64,000 nt of DNA from NCBI RefSeq assembly GCF_020906515.1, contig NC_085851.1, forward strand, positions 3,658,001 through 3,722,000, in the 5' to 3' direction. The position numbers and the translations under genes were made by a program. Within the stretch, counting starts at the first letter, position 1; each line of letters opens with the position of its first letter. The notes beneath the pieces were generated by a model. It was not told the origin of the DNA. It searched no databases and was given only the letters and a program-made list of their open reading frames with translations. Shown piece by piece: positions 1-8,862 of this stretch. The stretch comes from Vanrija pseudolonga (Eukaryota; Basidiomycota; Tremellomycetes; Trichosporonales; Trichosporonaceae).

Positions 1-623
1 TCCTCGAGCAGCTTCTGCAGCCAGCTCATCACAAAGTCGATGTACGTCGGCGCGGGGAGGCTGACGAGGCGCTGGTTCTGGTCGGGCCAGAGGAAGTTTA
101 GTCTGGGGTCAGTGGGCGTCCAGTGTAGCCAGGACGTACGTCGGGCCCGCTGACATTGTCGGGCAGTTGTGGATCGTGCAGAACTCTGTGAGGGCAGAGT
201 AGAAGTGGTTGAGGTTGTGGTAGAAGTCGAACACTGCGGGGAGGGTCAGGCTGCGCTTCTTCACCACTACTGTCCCCCAGCCCACTCACAGTTGATAGCG
301 ACCCACTCGTTCACGTCGACATACTTTGGCGGCGCGACGATGGTCTTGAAGCTCCCCTTGACGAGCGCGGCCTTGACGAACGGCTGGCAGAGGAAGAGGG
401 GCTTCTGGACGGGCGAGCCAGGCGAGCCGGCGACCTCGGCGCCGGGCGAGACGAGCGGCGCGTCGTACGAGCCGCCGGCGGTAGCGCCGAGCTGCGACGG
501 GATAGGCGAGCGCTTCGGCGCGCGCAGGCGGCTGCTTGGGGGCGAGTGTCAGCGCGTGGTGGGGCAGAGGTGGAGGGAGGGAGGAGGCGAGGCTCACCCG
601 AATGAGTTGAGAAAGCCGGACAT
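1..623 (-). CDS. MOB2: MOB2-type kinase activator (Mob family), 3' part outside window
   Basis: Mob proteins bind and activate NDR/LATS kinases. The MOB2 class partners the Cbk1/Orb6 kinase of the RAM/morphogenesis pathway. Four exons read from 623 downward: 598-623, 290-534, 140-233 and 1-102, with introns of 63, 56 and 37 nt in frame. The protein opens MSGFLNSFG, has a Ser/Pro/Gly-rich N-terminal tail, then the Mob core: PFVKAALVKGSFKTIV, KYVDVNEW, FDFYHNLNHFY, CPTMSAGP, and LPAPTYIDFVMSW at the left edge. The phrase LVKGSFKTIV and the CPTMSAGP context favour MOB2 over MOB1 (recalled family sequences, no alignment run). The C-terminal third lies outside the window. It is divergent from the SRP9 gene with a 389-nt gap. 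Confidence 0.9.
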
Positions 624-1012
624 TGCGGTGGTCGTGAGTGTGTCGTGTCGGGCGTTAGATGTGGTGAGTTGAGTTGACGTGCTGTAACGAGGTGACACGG
701 TTGTGTAGGCTGTAGCATGTCGCACCTCGCACACGTCGGGGCCACCACCACGGCGTGCGTGCCACCGGGACACGGGAGGGCCGCTGCTCGACGCGCCTGA
801 GCGCCCGCCCGCCCGATCTACGCGTTGGCGGCCACGTGGCGAATGGCGTGGCAAAAGTTGCGCCGGCTTATCACCACATGGTCACTCGACCACCCACCAC
901 GCCGAGGTTTCCATATGCTGCTGCCGCATGCAATCTCGGCGTCGGCGCACGACACGACAACACTGCAGACGACAACACACCGCCGACACACACCCGCGCC
1001 CAGCTCATCGCC
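624..1012. promoter_or_regulatory. Divergent MOB2/SRP9 intergenic region
   Basis: This 389-nt gap separates two divergent starts and must hold both promoters. I see no recognisable RNA gene, no TATA box at a convincing distance and no repeat. Short reading frames here have no recognisable content. Confidence 0.5.
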
Positions 1013-1714
1013 ATGGTCTACATCAAGACGTGGACCGACTTTGAGAGCGTAAGTTTGGCGTGGCAGTGGCAGGAGAGCAAGCAAGCAGCTGACAGATACC
1101 CCCAGGCCGTGATCGAGCTGTATAACCGCGCACCGAGACAAGTGAGTCGTGAGCGAGTGCGGCGATGGGCGACGGCGTGAGCAACGGGCTCGGCGTGCTG
1201 GCCTCGGGCCTGCGCTCGCGAAGTCGTGCGCCTTCTCCGTCCTCTGCCTCCGCCGCCAGCTCCGCCAGCGCCGACGTCCACTCACACCCCAGACGCGCTA
1301 TGTCGTCAAGTTCATCCCCAAGACGGGGCATCTCGTGCTCAAGGTGACAGATGACATCAAGGTGAGTTACGCTCGGCGCTTGACGCTCCCTACCTTGCCC
1401 TTTGCTAGCCCGCTCACACGCCCCAGTGCATCAAGTACAAGACCTTCTCGGCCATCATCCTCAACCGCTTCGAGTCGCTCAACCTCCGCCTCCTCTCAAG
1501 CATCACCAATGCGCGCCGCCGCGCCCCGCTGGTGGTGGGCAGCGGGTCCGCAGGCGCCGGCACGCCCACGGCCGAGCGCGACGACCCCCTCAAGGCCGGC
1601 GCTGCTGGATCAGGCTCCAACACGCCACAGCGCAAGGGCACGCCTGCTGCCACTGCTGGCGGCGGCGCTACCGGCGGCGGCGCGGGCAAGAAGAAGAAGA
1701 AGGGCAAGCGATGA
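1013..1714 (+). CDS. SRP9: Signal recognition particle SRP9/SRP21-family subunit
   Basis: SRP9 (SRP21 in ascomycete yeasts) belongs to the Alu-domain part of the signal recognition particle, which binds the SRP RNA and slows translation during targeting to the ER. Four exons, 1013-1048, 1106-1141, 1293-1361 and 1427-1714, give 142 residues. The first 79 or so match the SRP9 fold: MVYIKTWTDFE, LYNRAPRQTRYVVKF, GHLVLKVTDDIKCIKYKT and the basic RFESLN stretch. The C-terminal half is a low-complexity Gly/Ala/Thr tail ending in a lysine cluster (GKKKKKGKR), reminiscent of the basic tail of yeast Srp21. The start is the only ATG that gives the conserved N-terminus. Splice sites are GT-AG. Confidence 0.88.
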
Positions 1715-2076
1715 GTGCATATGCATGTTGTAGTATCAGGCGGGGCGTGGGCGAGGCGCGTAGCGCCGAGCGAGGGCCTGTGGCTCTTGAGGTGGTGGTT
1801 CCGCGCGGCGGCGGTGGTTGGACGGCTGGGCTAGGTATGTGCTCTGCCCTCGGGGCAGTGCCCCCATGTGCGTCTACGTTACGTATCTGCATCGCAGCAG
1901 TGTAGCGCACACAGCGTATGGCCCAGCAGTACCCCGCAATGTGTGGTGGCCGTTGACGGCAATGTGCGCGGGCCGCCTCGTCGTGTCGTCTCAACCGTGT
2001 CGTTGCCTCGTGTCCCGTGTCGCCAGTCATCACACCGCTGCAGAGGTCAGCCCCACCCCGCACGCCAGCACTCACG
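1715..2076. other. Convergent intergenic region, nothing recognised
   Basis: Shared 3' flank of the SRP9 gene and the small minus-strand gene at 2077. It presumably holds both polyadenylation regions. I see no RNA gene or repeat. Confidence 0.4.
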
Positions 2077-2457
2077 CTACCTCCCCTCGACGGCAGCAGC
2101 ATAGTCCTCCACAGCGGCGCGCACCTCGTCGGCAGCGCCCCGGATCTCGCCCAGGCGCGCGCCGACGGCGTCGTCCTCCCCGCCGACGGCACCAAGCGCG
2201 CCAAGGCGCTCAGCCTGGGCGCGCATCTCGGCCGCGTACGCGCGCGCGACGCCCAGGCTCGCGCTGACGCCGGGCTCCGCGGCGCCAGCGTACGTCTTCA
2301 GTTGCGTTGCCGCGTCCGGCGGGTTCGCGCCCGCCGGCTGGGCGGACGGGTCGATCAGCTGGGCCAGCACGGACGGCGGGAGGGCCTGCAGTGCGCGCAG
2401 GTCGGAGGCTATGGCTGCTGGCGTGAGGGCTGCTGCTGGGGCTTGGGGGGCGCTCAT
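2077..2457 (-). CDS. Small Ala-rich helical protein of unknown function
   Basis: I do not recognise this 126-residue protein. It is read as one uninterrupted exon from the ATG at 2457 (protein start MSAPQAPAAALTP). An in-frame ATG 135 nt upstream would add a low-complexity Thr-rich extension and is less likely. The composition is heavily Ala/Glu/Arg/Leu. Two segments look helical, LRALQALPPSVLAQLID and the last 60 residues with heptad-like spacing (AYAAEMRAQAERLGAL). There is no signal peptide, membrane segment or catalytic motif. A small coiled-coil subunit of a larger complex would fit, but that is a guess. Its coding nature rests on the open frame and composition alone. Position: convergent with SRP9, with a long 5' flank. 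Confidence 0.5.
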   Translation of the reverse strand: MSAPQAPAAALTPAAIASDLRALQALPPSVLAQLIDPSAQPAGANPPDAATQLKTYAGAAEPGVSASLGVARAYAAEMRAQAERLGALGAVGGEDDAVGARLGEIRGAADEVRAAVEDYAAAVEGR

Positions 2458-3298
2458 CGTCGTCGTGGTGTGGGTGGTGGAATGGAGGTCGTTGTTGACA
2501 GCAGCTTTCTGGGTTGCTGGCGTCATGACGCGGCGCGGGGTCAGATTGGAACGAAGTTCAGTGCAATGTGGCGTGGCAGAATGGCGTGTCACTGTACGCC
2601 GTGGTCACTTCCGGCCATCGCTCTCCTGTACAACGGTCGATGGGAGCCCATGCATCGCCGAATATGATGTAAATGTATTGGATCTATGATCTATGTACTG
2701 CATGGATTGTCGTGTCGCTGCGGGGACGTGCTGGTGGGTTAACAGTTATGCTCCTCCTCCTGCGATTTGACCCGGGCTGGACGTTGGCTTCGTATACGCT
2801 CTCTCCTTCTTTGGAGAGGGTGCGAATGATGGATCTGGGGGATACATATGGGTTCGTTGTTTGATATGCTGCTGCCATGAGAGGCTATGTGTGGGGAACT
2901 ACTGCCTTGCGTGGTTAGGAATGAATGCTCGAGGGTGTTGAACCCAACCCACATCGTTCAACAGCTCTACAAACACGAATACGAGATGCAAACACCGCCG
3001 TGCACCAACCGAGAAGAGAACGAAGAGGAGCAGAGGCAAGCATAAGACAGAATCTGCTGCCATGCACCCCTCGCCCTGTCGACGGGGATGCCCAGCACAC
3101 TTGCCACAACAACAGATGTGGTGTTCTACCATACTACCCTTATGCTCGGCATACCCCCTCCCCTTCAAGACACACAGAGAGGGAAACCAAGGCAACACAG
3201 CTGGTGACCCCAGCTCACGGCACGACGTCGGTTACAGAAGAGGGTACATCATCTATTCGTCTACAAGATCTCGGGCCGGCCATAGCCGACTGACTGTA
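2458..3298. other. 841-nt intergenic region, nothing recognised
   Basis: Lies between the 5' end of the small gene at 2077-2457 and the 3' end of the FMP32-like gene; both are on the minus strand. It is somewhat more AT-rich than its neighbours (2640-3250). It presumably holds the small gene's promoter and the FMP32-like 3' UTR. I find no tRNA or convincing reading frame. Confidence 0.4.
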
Positions 3299-4107
3299 CT
3301 ACCGCTGCGCGAGTCAGTTTCACCCACCTCAACTCCCACCCACGCCCCACTCACCATCATGCGCATGTACGCGAGCAGCAGGGCGCCCGAACCAGTCGCC
3401 ACACCGACGAGGTACTGGAGGATGCTAAACTTTGCCTGCTCAATCTGCGTGCGCAGGCCGGCAATCTCCGACTCGATGCGCGTGTCGACCTCCTTGATCT
3501 TGAGCTCCTGCTGTGCCGACTCGTCCCGAATGCGCCCCTTCTCGAGGTTGAGGTCGAGCCGCACGCCCGCCTGCGTGCGCGTCACCTCCTCCCGCAGGCG
3601 CTGCTTGAGCTTCTCGACGTCGGCTAGCAGCCGGTCGTTCTCGGCCTTCATGAGCGTCAGGTCGTTCTTCTCGTGCAGCTGCAGCTCCGACTTGAGCTGG
3701 GCAAAGTCGACGTTTTGCGTGTACCGTTGCTGCAGGGTCAGCTGAGCTCACAGATACTGAGGGCCAGGCCCGCCCACCCACCTTCTCCTGCTCGGCCTTG
3801 CTGACCAGCCCGGCCTCCATACCGCGCACACTCTCGTCGACAGCGTCGGCAAGCACAGTCATGACGCCCTCGGCCTGCTCGCGCGTCATGCCGTGCTTCT
3901 GCAGGCGCTCGACGAGGAGCTGTGTGTCAAAGTGCGCGACAGCGGCACGCGGGGTGACGTGTAGTGTTCGGCGCGGGGCGGCACGGAGGGCTGCGACAGC
4001 GCTAGTGTCAGTGCGCGATCCAGGCTTGAAACCACGCCGAGCTCACCGTGCGCGAGGGCGGCGCCGGCACGCGACGTGCTGGGCATGGCGAGGAGACTGA
4101 GGGCCAT
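3299..4107 (-). CDS. FMP32: FMP32/MCUR1-like mitochondrial coiled-coil membrane protein (DUF1640)
   Basis: The DUF1640 family (yeast Fmp32, animal MCUR1/CCDC90) is anchored in the mitochondrial inner membrane and is linked to uniporter regulation or cytochrome oxidase assembly. Exons 4047-4107, 3782-3990, 3355-3729 and 3299-3304 encode 216 residues. The first 40 are rich in Arg/Ala/Ser, like a presequence. The family block follows: FDTQLLVERLQKHGMTREQA, VMTVLADAV, VDFAQLKSELQLHEKND, then a long coiled coil with Glu/Arg/Lys heptads and a C-terminal membrane helix (YLVGVATGSGALLLAYM). The last coding exon is only CGG TAG, placed by a good branch site (CTGAC) and a GCGCAG acceptor. Without that splice the frame would run on about 34 residues, so the final residue is uncertain. 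Confidence 0.85.
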
Positions 4108-4475
4108 GGGAGTGAGTGGCGGGCGGGGGTGAGGCGGTGGTCGATGCAAAAGTGTAATGTCAAGAGCGACGCGCGCGTGTCCGTCGTCTCCGTGGTTGTC
4201 ACTTGTCACGTCGAGATCCGGGCCCGTCGTCGCGGAGAACAGCCACGGTGGCAACTACAGTAATCTACGGCACGCCTAATTTTTGCCAGCGAGCCACTCA
4301 GGAATCTCGCGAATCATTCCCGCGCCTTTTCCCTAATCTCAAAGTGCGCCTATGTCTCCAGGGCAGTTGAAATTTCCGGTCCACCTGGTAGTTTGAGTGT
4401 TGCTGCAGGTCATTGCTGCATCACGGTCACTTCTTACGATCAACACAACTACACTTTGACAACGACATCGGCACC
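4108..4475. promoter_or_regulatory. Divergent FMP32-like/MAK16 intergenic region
   Basis: This 368-nt gap between divergent starts is locally AT-richer around 4270-4400 than the flanking coding DNA, as expected for a shared promoter. No RNA gene or strong repeat is seen. Confidence 0.45.
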
Positions 4476-5734
4476 ATGCAGGTGAGTAGAATGATCCGTG
4501 ATGAGAAGCACTCTCTGACCCCTCCCCCTAGTCCGACGAGGTCATCTGGCAGGTCATCAACCAGCAGTAAGTTCACAAACGCTCGTGCGGCGGCAGCCAC
4601 TAACCTCGCAGGTTCTGCTCGTACAAAGTCAAGTGAGCATCGGCGTCGCGTCGGCAGACAAGACCACAGTACTGACACCTACCAGGACCGTGACTCAAAA
4701 CTTCTGTCGCAATGAGTACAACCTCACGGGTTTCTGCTCGCGCCAGTCGTGCCCGCTCGCCAACTCCCGTTACGCGACCGTCCGCGAGAAGGAGGGTGTG
4801 CTCTACCTCTACATGAAGACGATTGAGCGTGCGCACTCGCCCGCCAACCTGTGGGAGCGTGTCAAGCTGTCCAACAACTACACCAAGGCGCTGGAGCAGA
4901 TCGACAAGGAGCTCATCTACTGGCCCAACTTCATCACGCACAAGTGCAAGCAGCGTCTCACCAAGATCACGCAGTACCTGATCAAGATGCGCCGTTTGAG
5001 CATGACGCAGCAGTGAGTGTGGTGTCTGTGACGTTGCTTACACCCCAGGCCCAAGCTCGTCGGTATCAAGAAGAAGCTCGAGAGGCGTGAGGCTACCCGT
5101 GAGCGCAAGGCTCTCGCCGCCGCCAAGCTCGAGAAGTCGATCGAGAAGGAGCTGCTCGAGCGTCTGCGGTCCAAGGCGTACGGCGACACGCCGCTCAACG
5201 TCAACGAGGACGTGTGGAGGCAGGTCCTCGAGATGGACAAGGGCAAGGGCCGGCTCGAGGAGGAGATGGAGGACGACGAAAGCCTGCTCGACGAGGAGGA
5301 GTGGGAGGAGGACGGCGCCGGCGACCGCGAGTTCGTCGAGGACTCGGACGACGAGTCGGACGTCGGCGACCTCGAGGACTACTCTGGCAGCGAGGTGAGC
5401 GCGGTGGTGGACGGTGCGTGTGGGACATGTGCTGACACTGTAGTTCGACGAGTTCGACTCGGACGGCGACGAGGACGAGGGCCAGGCGTTCCCATCAGAC
5501 CTCGAGGTGTCGGACGAGGACGACGAGGGCAGCGACGACGACGGCGAGGACGAGGCGCCGGCCCCGGCCAAGAAGCCCAAGGCGCCTGCCCCTGCCCCCG
5601 CGGCCGGCTCCAAGCGCAAGGCGCCAGCAAAGGACCCGAAGAAGGGTGGCGCCAAGAAGCGCGCGCCGCACGTCAACGTCGAGTACGAGATGGAGACGGA
5701 GCCCCTGTCGCGCGAGATGATCAACAACTGGTAG
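4476..5734 (+). CDS. MAK16: MAK16, 60S ribosome biogenesis factor
   Basis: Mak16 is a nucleolar factor of early 66S pre-ribosomes, needed for 25S/5.8S rRNA maturation. Six exons (4476-4481, 4532-4566, 4612-4632, 4686-5012, 5049-5394, 5444-5734) join in frame to 341 residues. The N-terminal two thirds is close to the family signature: [20 protein letters not shown], then [13 protein letters not shown] and [10 protein letters not shown] with its conserved cysteines, [19 protein letters not shown] and [16 protein letters not shown]. The C-terminal third is very acidic (Asp/Glu runs) and ends in a lysine-rich segment before the terminal EMINNW. The first coding exon is only ATGCAG, supported by a GTGAGT donor and by the invariant MQSDE start. 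It is convergent with MED4. Confidence 0.96.
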
Positions 5735-5950
5735 AGTGGGAGGAGCTCGTGGCCTGGATACCCCTGTACTGTTACCCCGTCTCTGTAATCTCATCTGGTG
5801 CGCTGGCAGCGCATTCTTCCGGTACTACCACTGCATGCATACAACATGGTCTGAGATGAGTCTGGGGACCGAGGGGCGTGGGTGTGAGTTTGTGATCGAC
5901 CACATGCTGTCCGGCCCCTCCACTGCCACAACTTCTGCCATCTACTCGTA

Positions 5951-6712
5951 CTAATCGTCGTCGGACTCGTCGTCCGAGCCCAAGTCGAGTTGGAACACGG
6001 CGCTGGGGTCGAATCTGCGCCCAGAGTCCTCCTGCACGACCTCGTGGCGCTCCTCGTGCCTCTCCTCTGGCACCTGTTCTGCCGCCGTCAGCGCGGTCCC
6101 CAGCTGCTCGCCTACCTTCACCAACGACGCCGACGTCTCCCACCCCGCTCATGCTGCCCTCGAGCTGGAAGAGCAGGCCCTGGCGCATGGCTGCCTCGTT
6201 GGGCCACGGCGCAGCCTGCGCGCGCTCCACTGGTGCCAGGAGCGACGAGACGGGCGCTGACGTGGTGCGGGCCAGCGCGTGTGCGTGGGCTAGTAACACT
6301 GGCACACCGACGGGATCTGCGGTTGTCAGCTTGCTCAATTTACGTCACCAGCTAGCTCACCTCTCTCACTCGCGTCAATGTTATCCCGTACACGTTCCCC
6401 TTCAGAAACCATCGCCTCGAGCTCTGTCCGTCCGCCCTCAAGGTCGCGTACCAACGAGCGGACTTTACGCTCCAGATCCTCGACCTCGCGCTTCTTGTCC
6501 TGCAGGCGCGCCCAGCGGCGCTGGTGCTCCTCGGCGTCGCGCGCGAGGCCGTCGAGCGCGGCCGACGACTGGACGAGACTGCCGTAGAGTGCTGGCACGT
6601 CGGCCGAGTTGGACGGCAGCGCCGCGAAGAGCTCGTTGAGGAGCGCGCTCTGCGTCGACAGGGCCAGGAGGAGGGCCGAGCGGATGGGCGGGTCGGAGAG
6701 CGGGAGCGTCAT
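5951..6712 (-). CDS. MED4: Mediator complex subunit 4
   Basis: Med4 is in the middle module of Mediator, which links activators to RNA polymerase II. Exons 6361-6712, 6144-6316 and 5951-6103 give 225 residues, with introns of 44 and 40 nt. The N-terminal 110 residues are a coiled coil (RRWARLQDKKREVEDLERKV), followed by the Med4 landmark PVLLAHAHALARTTSAP and then PWPNEAAMRQGLL, which matches the family PWPTE-xxMRxGxL block. The acidic tail ends SDDESDDD. An upstream in-frame ATG at 6799 would add 29 residues of poor quality; I chose 6712 because it leaves a usable 174-nt promoter shared with the divergent MPP6 gene. Confidence 0.85.
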
Positions 6713-6886
6713 TGTGGTGGTGTGGACGAAGAGGAAGAAGCAGTCGTTCAGGTCGTGGTTGTGCTCTTGAATCTCAGTTGTGCTTGTGGTTGCGGGCATG
6801 GGCCAATCTCCGCGCTCTCACAATTTCAGCACAACAGATCGATGACTTCACACCCTTCGAGCCTTAGCAACCACAACTACCACACC

Positions 6887-7817
6887 ATGTCGCTCTCGGT
6901 CGGGACCCTCAATCTCAAGTTCATGCAGCGGGCTGCGGCCGCAAAGGCGCGGGACGAGTCTGTCGCCGCCGGCGGCTCGCCAGCGCCAGCGCCCGCCGCG
7001 CCGCCACCACTGCCAAAGGGCACCGACCAGGCCGAGGAGGACGCCAAGTGGTTCCTGCCGTCGCGGCGGGCAGCGCCAGCAGTGCCAGCAAGCACGAGCA
7101 CCGCCGGCGCCGGGCCGTCCCGCCCAAGAGTCAACTTTGTCGCGTCGTATCTCCCCTTCGTGGCGGACGAGGCGCCCGGCCGGCGCGCGTTCGGCGGGTT
7201 CGGCGACAAGCCCAAAGAGGAGGACGAGGAGGCGGAGGACAGCGATGAGGAGGGAGTGGACAGCGACGGCGAGGTCGTCGAGGTCAAGAAGGCCAAGGGA
7301 AAGCGGAGGGACGACGTGAGTGTGTGGGCTGTGGGCCGGAGCATTAGCTAACGTGCAGACGACGCCGCAACCCGCACCCCCACGGCGCGCGCCCGCGCAG
7401 GCTACCCCGGAGCCCGAGGACGCTGCGCCGGCGCGCTTCGTCCGCCCAGCAGGCTTCGACTCGCCCTCCAAACCAAAGGGGAAGAACAAGGCTGCGCCCG
7501 CGCCCCCGAAGCAGTCGCAGGCGGACAAGCTGCGCGCGACCATCTCGAGCATGAAGGGCGTGTCGGTGAGCGGGGTCAAGCGCGCGGCGGGCGACGCAGA
7601 GGGGAGCAGCAAGCGGTCCAAGGTTTCGTCTGGCCCCGGCAGCCCCGCGCCGTCGGCGAGCTCAAAGGCCAGCTCTGGCTCCAAGGGCGCAGCGGGTGGA
7701 GCAAAGCCCAAGAGCAAGAGTACTGGCGGCAAGCCAGCCCCAGCTCTCAGCCTCGACGAGAGGGAGAAGCAGATCAAGGCGGCCAAGAAGGCGGCCAAGC
7801 GCGCCGCCAAGGCCTAG
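6887..7817 (+). CDS. MPP6: MPP6/MPHOSPH6-like nuclear exosome cofactor
   Basis: Mpp6 tethers the Mtr4 helicase to the nuclear RNA exosome, helping 5.8S rRNA processing and RNA surveillance. Two exons, 6887-7315 and 7359-7817, encode 295 residues. The diagnostic features are the N-terminal GTLNLKFMQRA (compare LLRMKFMQRG in human MPHOSPH6), a KWFLPSRR segment, and RRAFGGFGDKP around residue 100, which corresponds to the family SFxGFNP motif. The rest is low-complexity: an acidic stretch, Pro/Ala/Ser-rich linkers and a strongly basic C-terminus (KAAKKAAKRAAKA). It is longer than the human protein, but such extensions are common in fungi. The assignment rests on short motifs. Confidence 0.75.
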
Positions 7818-8292
7818 TAGTCGTTGCAGCAGCATTCGCATCATTAGCATTCATAGTGTCATGTACCCAGTTATTGTGTGATGGGTGTCGCGCGACCGGG
7901 AGGGTGAGGGTAGCTGGTTCAAGAATCGTGGCTGCCCGTGTCTCATTTGCCTGACCGCCACGGTCACTATACGCCACGGCCGCAGTACAGTATATGTCTG
8001 TCCTCACTGTGGAGGGTTCAACGGCCGCGCCTGCAGCAGCAACGATCGCCTGGCACCAGCACTCTGTCACGTACACGCTCACTGCCACGGTGCCACACAC
8101 CACCCCTACGCATCACCCTCCTGCACCACCCACAAGACTGACCACCCCCATCACCACACTCTAACTGCGAGACCCTAAATACATTCTCTCGTATCAAAGG
8201 CCCAGGGGCTGCGCTATGCAAGCTCGCCCGGCCCCGAAGGAGGCCGGCCGAACAGAGACGGTGGGATGTTGTTGTTCGTTCCAGACGACCAC
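7818..8292. other. Convergent MPP6/eL33 intergenic region
   Basis: A 475-nt shared 3' region. It contains a GGTTCAAGAATC string near 7916 that resembles a tRNA T-loop, but I could not fold a cloverleaf around it. Nothing else is recognised. Confidence 0.4.
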
Positions 8293-8862
8293 TTAGATGG
8301 TCGAGGGGAAGAGCATGATGCGGACCGAAGCGCCAAAGACCTTGGCGGGGAGGTTGGTGGCGAACTTGGCCTTGGCGACGCCAGAGTTGCCGTGGGGGCG
8401 CGAGATGCGGCCCCAGATGACGCGGACACGCGAGCCGTTGATCTCACGCTTGGCTTTGTAGACGTAGGCGACGCGCTGAGGGGTTGTTAGTGGTAGGTCT
8501 TGGTTGGGTTGGGGGGTGGGGGAGCACTTGGTCGTCACGCCAGGGATACGAGGAGAGCGAACACGCGGACAAGGACGCCAATGCCACGGCCGTCTCCACC
8601 TCTCCAGTGGCCAGCGGCACCTCGTCTCGTCGTCCCCTCCTCCTCGTCCAGCCTCCTCGGCTACCCTCTCCTCCATTCCTCGCAGACCAAGTGCTCGTCC
8701 CTCCCCTCACACGCCTCGCCTCACCTTGCCGAGGTAGGCACGGGCAGCCTCCTTGGTGTCGACACCGTCAATGGCGATCAAGGACTGGTTGGGCGACGAG
8801 TTGCGCTTGGCACGCTTGTGTCCGAGGATGCGGCCCTTGGAGTAAAGACGAGTCGAACCCAT
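8293..8862 (-). CDS. RPL33: 60S ribosomal protein eL33 (L35A/L33)
   Basis: This is a structural protein of the large cytosolic ribosomal subunit. Exons 8725-8862 and 8293-8475 encode 106 residues, the usual length. The sequence follows the family throughout: [68 protein letters not shown] and the C-terminal [12 protein letters not shown]. The intron (8476-8724, 249 nt) falls after AYLGK and is far longer than the 35-60 nt common in this window, which is typical of ribosomal protein genes. A CTCACAG acceptor sits directly 5' of the ATG, and a good GTGAGT donor lies about 300 nt upstream, so a 5' UTR intron is possible. Confidence 0.96.

Noticed and set aside
6104-6143. Frame change in the last third of MED4, as a possible sequencing error
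   Set aside because: A 40-nt GT-AG intron explains it and joins MSG to LGT in frame; introns of this size are normal here.
7880-7960. tRNA-like T-loop string GGTTCAAGAATC
   Set aside because: The loop is one base too long, there is no matching A-box, and no acceptor stem pairs around it.
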